The notes below the pieces were generated by a model. It saw only the letters and a program-made list of their open reading frames with translations, did not search any database and was not told the DNA's origin. A stretch of DNA of 41,167 nt from Paracoccaceae bacterium (GTDB lineage Bacteria; Pseudomonadota; Alphaproteobacteria; Rhodobacterales; Rhodobacteraceae). Made by a program: the position numbers and the translations under genes. How positions within the stretch are numbered: the stretch's first letter is position 1; the number at the start of each line of letters is the position of its first letter. The stretch is from contig PAQV01000086.1 in the NCBI GenBank assembly GCA_002709405.1, positions 1-41,167 on the forward strand, in the 5' to 3' direction. This document shows, one piece after another, positions 35,954 through 41,167 of the stretch.

Positions 35954-37583
35954 CGGCGGCGCGGGCTTCGTCGGTGATCGTGTCTCCGGCCAGCATGCGG
36001 GCGATTTCGTCGATCCGCTCGGGGGTATCCAGGGCCGACACGCTGGACAGGGTTGCCCCGTTTTCCACTGCCTTGGCCACCCGCCAATGATGCCCGCCCC
36101 GCGCCGCGACCTGCGGCGAATGGGTGACCACCAGGACCTGCCCGCCCGAGGCCAGGGCCTCCAGCCGCCGGCCCACCGCATCCGCCGTGGCCCCGCCGAC
36201 GCCCCGGTCGATTTCGTCGAAGATCATCGTCATGCCCGAGGCATCGCCCGCCAGGCAGACCTTCAGCGCCAGCAGGAACCGGCTGAGTTCACCGCCCGAG
36301 GCGATCTTGTTGATCGGACCGGCGGGCGCGCCGGGGTTGGTGGCCACGGCAAAGGCCACCGCATCGCGCCCCTCGGGGCCCGGGGCCTCGTCGGTGATGC
36401 CCGTGGTGAAGACGGCACGTTCCAGTTTCAACGGCGCGAGTTCGGCCGTCACCGCCGCATCCAGCCGCGTGGCCGCGTCCTTGCGGGCAGCCGACAGGGC
36501 GGCTGCGGCGGCGTCATAGGCGGTCTCGGCCGCGGCCAGGGCCTTGCGCCGGTCGGCCAGGTCGCTTTCGCCCCCGTCCAGGGCGGCCAGCCGGTCGCGC
36601 AGGTCGGCGGCAAAGCCCGCCAGGTCGTCCGGCACCAGCCCGTGCTTGCGCGACAGGCGGCGGATTTCGAACAGCCGTTCCTCGGTGCGTTCCAGCTCGT
36701 GCGGGTCGAAATCCAGAGCGTCGAGGCAGGCCTCGATCCCCGACAGGGCATCCCCCAGTTCGATCATGGCACGGCCCAGGGCGGCGATGGGCGCGTCGAC
36801 CGTGCTGGTGTCGGCCTGGTCGGCCACGCCTTCCAGCCAGCGCAGGGCATCGCTTGCCGCGCCCTCGGCCCCGTCGCGCCCGACCGCCTGGGCGGCCCGT
36901 TGCACGTCGGCCCGGATCCGTTCGGCCCCCTGCATCAGCCGGCGGCGGCTGTCGAGCTCGGCATCCTCGCCGGGCTGCGGATCCAGCGCATCCAGTTCGG
37001 CCACCGCATGGCGCAGGAAGTCTTCCTCGGCCTTGACCTCTTCGAGGGCCTTGGTGACGGCCTGCAGGGCATTGGCCGCCTCGCGCCGGGCCGTCCAGGC
37101 CGCGCGCACGGCCCCGCCTAGATCGTCATGGCCCGCGTAGGCATCCAGCAGCGCCCGGTGTCCGCGCGGGTTCAACAGGCCCCGGTCGTCGTGCTGGCCA
37201 TGCAGTTCCACCAGCGTGTCCGACAGCCGGCGCAGCACCTCGCCAGAGGCGCGCCGGTCGTTGATCCAGGCCGTCTTGCGCCCGTCCGACCGGTTCACCC
37301 GGCGCAGGATCAGCTCGTCCTCGACCGGCAGGCCGGCCTCGTCCAGCACCTCGGCGGCAGGATGGCCCGGGGGCAGTTCGAAGACGGCGACCACCTCGCC
37401 CTGCTCGGCCCCCTCGCGCACCAGCTCTGCCCGGCCGCGCCAGCCCAGCACGAAGCCCAGGGCATCCAACAGGATCGACTTGCCCGCCCCGGTTTCCCCG
37501 GTCAGCACGTTCAGACCCGGCCGGAAAGCCAGTTCCAGCCGGTCGATGATCAGGATGTCTCGAATATCAAGCGATCGCAGCAT
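35931..37583 (-). CDS. recN: DNA repair protein RecN
   Basis: 550 residues, an SMC-like ATPase for double-strand break repair. Walker A GETGAGKS lies at 29-36, then coiled-coil arms, signature SGGELSRFLLALK, and Walker B MIFDEIDRGVGG. I chose ATG at 37583 (MLRSLDIRDILIID), as in the family; a GTG at 37619 would add 12 residues lying over a hairpin. Last gene of the ftsZ-lpxC-bamD-recN series. Its final bases are part of a 29-base tandem repeat. Confidence 0.96.
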   Translation of the reverse strand: MLRSLDIRDILIIDRLELAFRPGLNVLTGETGAGKSILLDALGFVLGWRGRAELVREGAEQGEVVAVFELPPGHPAAEVLDEAGLPVEDELILRRVNRSDGRKTAWINDRRASGEVLRRLSDTLVELHGQHDDRGLLNPRGHRALLDAYAGHDDLGGAVRAAWTARREAANALQAVTKALEEVKAEEDFLRHAVAELDALDPQPGEDAELDSRRRLMQGAERIRADVQRAAQAVGRDGAEGAASDALRWLEGVADQADTSTVDAPIAALGRAMIELGDALSGIEACLDALDFDPHELERTEERLFEIRRLSRKHGLVPDDLAGFAADLRDRLAALDGGESDLADRRKALAAAETAYDAAAAALSAARKDAATRLDAAVTAELAPLKLERAVFTTGITDEAPGPEGRDAVAFAVATNPGAPAGPINKIASGGELSRFLLALKVCLAGDASGMTMIFDEIDRGVGGATADAVGRRLEALASGGQVLVVTHSPQVAARGGHHWRVAKAVENGATLSSVSALDTPERIDEIARMLAGDTITDEARAAARALLQP

Positions 37584-37598
37584 GGGCGCGGTCCGTAG

Positions 37599-37617
37599 GG
37601 CGGGCTTTGGGCCCGCC
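37599..37617. terminator. Hairpin between bamD and recN
   Basis: GGCGGGC (37599-37605), loop TTTGG, GCCCGCC (37611-37617), preceded by GTAG. It lies in the 48 bases between the bamD stop and the recN start and has no T-run; it may be a REP-like element or an attenuator. Confidence 0.5.
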
Positions 37618-37631
37618 ACCCCCTGAAGGCC

Positions 37632-38489
37632 TTATAGCCACTGGCCCTTGATGGTCTGGCGATAGATCTGGCTCAGCCAGTTGTTGCCCCGGTCCTTCAG
37701 CTCCAGCCCCTGGCTGGTCAGCAGCTTGTAGCTGTCCTCGTACCATTCGGTGGACCGATAGTTGTACCCCAGGATCGCCCCTGCGGTCTGCGCCTCGTCA
37801 ACAAGACCAAGCGACAGGTAGGCCTCGACCAGGCGGTGCAGGGCCTCGGGCGTGTGGGTCGTGGTCTGGAAGTCCTCGACCACCACCCGGAAGCGGTTGA
37901 TCGCCGCCGAGTAATGCTGACGCCGCAGGTAATAGCGCCCGATTTCCATTTCCTTGCCCGCCAGGTGGTCGAAGGCCAGGTCGAACTTGAGGATCGCCGA
38001 GGTGGCATATTCGCTGTCGGGGTAACGCTCGATCACCGCGCGCAGGGCCTGCAGGGCCTGGAAGGTCAGCCCCTGGTCGCGCCCGACCTCGTCGATCTGG
38101 TCGTAATAGCTGAGCGCCAGCAGGTATTGCGCATAGGCCGCGTCGTCATCGGCCGGGTAGAAATCGATGAACCGCTGCGAGGCCGCGCGCGAGTTTTCAT
38201 AGTCGCGGTCCTGGTGATAGGAAAACGCCTGCATGATCAGGGCCCGCTGGGCCCAGGCCGAATAGGGATAAAGCCGTTCGATTTCGCCGAAGTAATAGGC
38301 CGCATCGTCGGCCCGGTTCCGGCTGAGTTCGTATTCACCGCGTTCAAAGATCTGTTCGGCCGTAAAGCCATCCAGATTCTCGACGCGCTGTGACCCGCTG
38401 CTCAGGAAGCCGCCGTCACCGCATCCGGCCAGCGTGAGTGCCAGCACCAATACAGCCGCCTTCCGGAACGCCGACCTGCCGCCTGTCAT
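37632..38489 (-). CDS. bamD: Outer membrane protein assembly factor BamD
   Basis: 285 residues. Lipoprotein signal with lipobox LAGC, lipidation at Cys23. Then five TPR-like units, including FTAEQIFERGEYELSRNRAD, IERLYPYSAWAQRALIM and YYLRRQHYSAAINRF, the conserved BamD core. It is an essential part of the BAM complex, anchored to the inner face of the outer membrane. It lies downstream of lpxC after a strong terminator, so it likely has its own promoter in 38490-38650. Confidence 0.96.
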   Translation of the reverse strand: MTGGRSAFRKAAVLVLALTLAGCGDGGFLSSGSQRVENLDGFTAEQIFERGEYELSRNRADDAAYYFGEIERLYPYSAWAQRALIMQAFSYHQDRDYENSRAASQRFIDFYPADDDAAYAQYLLALSYYDQIDEVGRDQGLTFQALQALRAVIERYPDSEYATSAILKFDLAFDHLAGKEMEIGRYYLRRQHYSAAINRFRVVVEDFQTTTHTPEALHRLVEAYLSLGLVDEAQTAGAILGYNYRSTEWYEDSYKLLTSQGLELKDRGNNWLSQIYRQTIKGQWL

Positions 38490-38650
38490 TCTCGCCTATC
38501 CTCACCGCATAGTACCTGGGGTGTGCCCCGCTTTTGAGTGGGTCTAGCACATTAAAATCCGGTGCAAAACGCCTTATCGTCACCCCGACCGCAGGCCCGC
38601 GCGCCTGTGTGATCCACCGCAACATCCATGAAACACCGCGCTGACGCAAA

Positions 38651-38683
38651 ACGCCCGGCCCGGGGATCCCCCGGGCCGGGCGT
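38651..38683 (-). terminator. Intrinsic terminator of lpxC
   Basis: A perfect 15-base stem ACGCCCGGCCCGGGG (38651-38665) and its complement (38669-38683), loop ATC, followed on the minus strand by TTTTGCG. It lies about 70 bases past the lpxC stop. Confidence 0.88.
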
Positions 38684-38751
38684 CAAGTAACGGTCTTGGG
38701 AACCGTCTGGAAAGGCACAAAGATTCGCCCCGCACGCCATCGGGTGCCGGG

Positions 38752-39672
38752 TCAGGCGACCTGCGGGATTTCGCGGGCCGCGAGGCCCGCACCGGGCAGC
38801 CGGGTCATCTGGTCGTCCGAGCAGACCACCATGCGCACCGCGTCGGGCGTGGCAAACAGCTGGCGCAGCAATTCATTGGTGACCGAATGGCCCGCCCGGT
38901 TGCCCGTGTACCGGCCCAGGATCGGCCCACCGGCCAGCGCCAGGTCGCCAAGCGCGTCCAGCATCTTGTGGCGCACGGCCTCGTCGTCGTGGCGCAGACC
39001 GCCGGGGGTCAGAACCTCGGCCCCGTCGACGACCACCGCGTTGTCCAGCGTGCCGCCCTTGATCAGGCCGGCCGCGCGCATCTGGTCGATGTCTTCCTTG
39101 CGGCAGAACGTCCGGCTGTCGGACAGTTCGCGCACAAAGGCCCCGTTGGCCATGTTCAGCACGCGGGTCTGGGCGCCGATCGCCGGATCGGGAAAGTCGA
39201 TGTGAAAGTCGATCTCCATGCCTTCGTGCGGCTCCAGCCGGGCCATCGCGGCCCCGACCTGGACCTCGACCGGCTTGAGGATCTGCAAGGCCCGCACCGG
39301 AGCGGTCAGACCCTGCAGGCCGCGCTCCATGATACCCTTGACGAACGGCAGGGCCGAGCCGTCCATGATCGGCGCTTCCGGCCCGTCGATGTCGATCAGC
39401 GCGTTGTGCACGCCACAGCCCGCCAGGGCGGCCATCACGTGTTCGACCGTCGACACCGAGGCCCCTGCCCCGTTGACCAGCCGCGTGCACAGCGGGGTCT
39501 GGTCGACCACGTCCCAGCGGGCCGGGATCAGCGTGTCGCCCAGCGTGATGTCGGTGCGGCGGAACCAGATACCATGCTCGGCCGAGGCCGGCCGGATCGT
39601 CAGTTTGGCCGGGCGGCCGGAATGCAGGCCAACCCCTTCGAACGTCACCGGTGCTTTCAGCGTCTGTTGCAT
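38752..39672 (-). CDS. lpxC: UDP-3-O-acyl-N-acetylglucosamine deacetylase
   Basis: 306 residues, full length. The committed step of lipid A synthesis. The zinc ligands are His78 (VEHVMAALAG), His235 and Asp239 (RHKMLDALGD); Glu77 is the catalytic base and His262 (AGHSVTNE) the general acid. N-terminus MQQTLKAPVTFEGVGLHSG is standard. It follows ftsZ in the dcw tail and is separated from it by a terminator. Confidence 0.97.
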   Translation of the reverse strand: MQQTLKAPVTFEGVGLHSGRPAKLTIRPASAEHGIWFRRTDITLGDTLIPARWDVVDQTPLCTRLVNGAGASVSTVEHVMAALAGCGVHNALIDIDGPEAPIMDGSALPFVKGIMERGLQGLTAPVRALQILKPVEVQVGAAMARLEPHEGMEIDFHIDFPDPAIGAQTRVLNMANGAFVRELSDSRTFCRKEDIDQMRAAGLIKGGTLDNAVVVDGAEVLTPGGLRHDDEAVRHKMLDALGDLALAGGPILGRYTGNRAGHSVTNELLRQLFATPDAVRMVVCSDDQMTRLPGAGLAAREIPQVA

Positions 39673-39971
39673 CTTACCCCTTTCGGACCCACCCCGGGCC
39701 CTATCGTCCGTGCCTTCGCGTCCCTTTTGGTCCCCCGATCATCCGGTTATCAAACCACCGGACCCGGGGTCGGGTTCCTTTGCTGCACGGCAGAAATCGT
39801 TAATCATGAAGTAGAGAACGGGCCTCTGCATCACAATTCAAAGTTTGCAACCGTTTGAAACATCGCTGAAAGAGATGGGCGATGGCCCGCCCACCCTGCC
39901 CCAACCCCTTACCATCAAACAAAAAAGAGGCCGCAATTTGCGGCCTCAGAGTGCTTGGGTTGTGATCCCGG
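39673..39971. other. 299-base gap between ftsZ and lpxC
   Basis: Holds the ftsZ terminator at 39920-39947 and must hold the lpxC promoter. It is clearly more AT-rich than its surroundings. No open frame looks real. Confidence 0.5.
39920..39947 (-). terminator. Intrinsic terminator of ftsZ
   Basis: On the minus strand GAGGCCGCA, loop AAT, TGCGGCCTC, followed by TTTTTTGTTTG. It lies 25 bases past the ftsZ stop at 39972. Confidence 0.93.
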
Positions 39972-41167
39972 TCAGTTGGCTTGACGCCGAAGGAACGCCG
40001 GGATTTCAATTCGATCCTGATCCGGATCGTTCGAGGGTTGGGATTGCACACCGGCACTGGGCTGATGAACGCTGGGTTGTGCGCGCACCGCCGAGGTGCC
40101 CTGGGTCTCGGGCGTATCGGCCGCGTGGCCGGTCATCCGGTTGATCAGCGAGTTGATCCCGAAGCGCGAGCGTTCCGCCTCTGCCGCGGGGGCCGGGGCG
40201 ACCGGGCGCGGCGCCTGGGGCGTGTCCTGGACCCGCGCGGTGGCGGCCCGCAGGCGGTCCATCATTTCCGGCGTGGGCGTGCCCGGCAGTGGGGCCTTGG
40301 GGGCCACGAAGCTTTCCGGTTCAGCATCCATCGTGTCGCGTTGGGGCTGGAAGGCGGCCACTTGCGGCTGGTAGGCCGGCGGCGGCAGGCCGTCGTTGGA
40401 CAGCGAGGCCGGCTCGTCCTCGTAATAGCCTTCGGCCCGGTCCAGGGCTGCGGCGGCATCGCTGTCGATCCCGTCGAACAGGCTCGGTTCCTCGGCGGCC
40501 TCGACATATTCGGCGGCCACCGGTTCATAGGCCTGGCGTGCGGCCACGGCGGGCTCTGCCATCGGTTCATGGACGGGTGCCGGTGCCGGTTCGGCCGGCT
40601 TCTGCGCGTCCTCGAACGAGGTCGTCGGCTTCAGCGGACGGGCCATCGGGCGGCGCGGCACCGGGATTTCCGAGTTCACGTCCGATGCGTCGATCCCGGT
40701 GGCCACGACCGACACGCGCATCATGCCGTTCATGGTTTCGTCCAGGGTCGAGCCGACGATGATGTTGGCGTCCGGGTCCACTTCCTCGCGGATGCGGTTG
40801 GCCGCCTCGTCCAGTTCGAACAGGGTCAGGTCATGGCTGCCGGTGATGTTGATCAGCACACCCTTGGCCCCGCGCAGCGAGATCTCGTCCAGCAGCGGGT
40901 TGGCAATGGCCTTCTCGGCGGCCTGGATGGCGCGGTCTTCGCCCTCGGCCTCGCCGGTGCCCATCATCGCCTTGCCCATTTCGTCCATCACGGCGCGGAC
41001 GTCGGCAAAGTCCAGGTTGATCAGGCCGGGCCGGACCATCAGGTCGGTCACGCCCTTGACGCCCTGATAGAGCACGTCGTCGGCCATCGAGAACGCCTCG
41101 GTGAAGGTCGTCTTTTCGTTGGCCAGCCGGAAGAGGTTCTGGTTGGGGATGATGATCAGCGTGTCGA
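39972..41167 (-). CDS. ftsZ: Cell division protein FtsZ, 5' part outside the window
   Basis: 397 codons of the C-terminal part; the frame is open to the right edge, where it reads [19 protein letters not shown], a central FtsZ block. The T7 synergy loop is [14 protein letters not shown]. The tubulin-like core ends near [10 protein letters not shown], followed by a long, proline- and alanine-rich, poorly conserved linker and the conserved C-terminal peptide [12 protein letters not shown] that binds FtsA and other partners. Long linkers are typical of alphaproteobacterial FtsZ. The GTP-binding N-terminal half lies outside. Confidence 0.97.
   Translation of the reverse strand, partial: DTLIIIPNQNLFRLANEKTTFTEAFSMADDVLYQGVKGVTDLMVRPGLINLDFADVRAVMDEMGKAMMGTGEAEGEDRAIQAAEKAIANPLLDEISLRGAKGVLINITGSHDLTLFELDEAANRIREEVDPDANIIVGSTLDETMNGMMRVSVVATGIDASDVNSEIPVPRRPMARPLKPTTSFEDAQKPAEPAPAPVHEPMAEPAVAARQAYEPVAAEYVEAAEEPSLFDGIDSDAAAALDRAEGYYEDEPASLSNDGLPPPAYQPQVAAFQPQRDTMDAEPESFVAPKAPLPGTPTPEMMDRLRAATARVQDTPQAPRPVAPAPAAEAERSRFGINSLINRMTGHAADTPETQGTSAVRAQPSVHQPSAGVQSQPSNDPDQDRIEIPAFLRRQAN

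Overview
The window reads as chromosomal DNA of an aerobic, GC-rich alphaproteobacterium of the Rhodobacterales (Roseobacter/Rhodobacter type). The evidence is the dcw tail order ftsZ-lpxC-bamD-recN, the FtsZ C-terminal peptide ending in PAFLRRQAN, the aerobic cobaltochelatase pair cobS/cobT, a BolA/J-domain gene pair upstream of cobS, and dispersed palindromes of a kind familiar from that family. I found no tRNA, rRNA, insertion sequence, phage gene or CRISPR array. About thirty-two protein genes are supported.

Layout. 1-2765 (-): pntA-pntB proton-translocating transhydrogenase; pntB runs off the left edge and carries an apparent one-base deletion. 3149-6573: a TetR regulator divergent from a two-subunit periplasmic molybdenum hydroxylase (isoquinoline 1-oxidoreductase type), with palindromic operators between them. 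6619-10764 (-): a HemG-like flavodoxin, a PuuD-type glutamine amidotransferase, a 532-base gap, and malate synthase G. 11084-12498 (-): a WYL regulator coupled to a VOC protein, with CTGTCAG repeats on both sides, and a 64-residue membrane protein. 12591-21268 (+): pepN, a small membrane protein starting at TTG, an unknown protein, gatB, a TPR protein and a hotdog thioesterase. 21443-23774: a DUF4177 protein, bolA (-), a J-domain protein and an ICMT-like methyltransferase. 23856-25610 (-): a long RTX calcium-binding protein. 25933-33108 (+): cobS, a small exported protein, a racemase-fold protein without the usual catalytic cysteines, a paralogue of the small exported protein, cobT, an M24 aminopeptidase and a DUF427 protein. 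33208-35865: a ClC channel/transporter (-) and a Popeye-like membrane protein (+). 35931-41167 (-): recN, bamD, lpxC and ftsZ, which runs off the right edge.

How genes work together. CobS (AAA+) and CobT (VWA) form the motor of aerobic cobalt insertion into the corrin ring. PntAB couples the proton gradient to NADPH formation. Malate synthase G completes the glyoxylate shunt. FtsZ, LpxC and BamD serve division, lipid A synthesis and outer-membrane protein assembly. The least explained parts are the insert between cobS and cobT (two paralogous exported proteins flanking a degenerate racemase), the CTGTCAG repeat clusters around the WYL/VOC pair, two nested palindrome pairs with a shared ATTTTCT/AGAAAAT core, a 29-base triplication of the recN 3' end, and the lone TPR protein.
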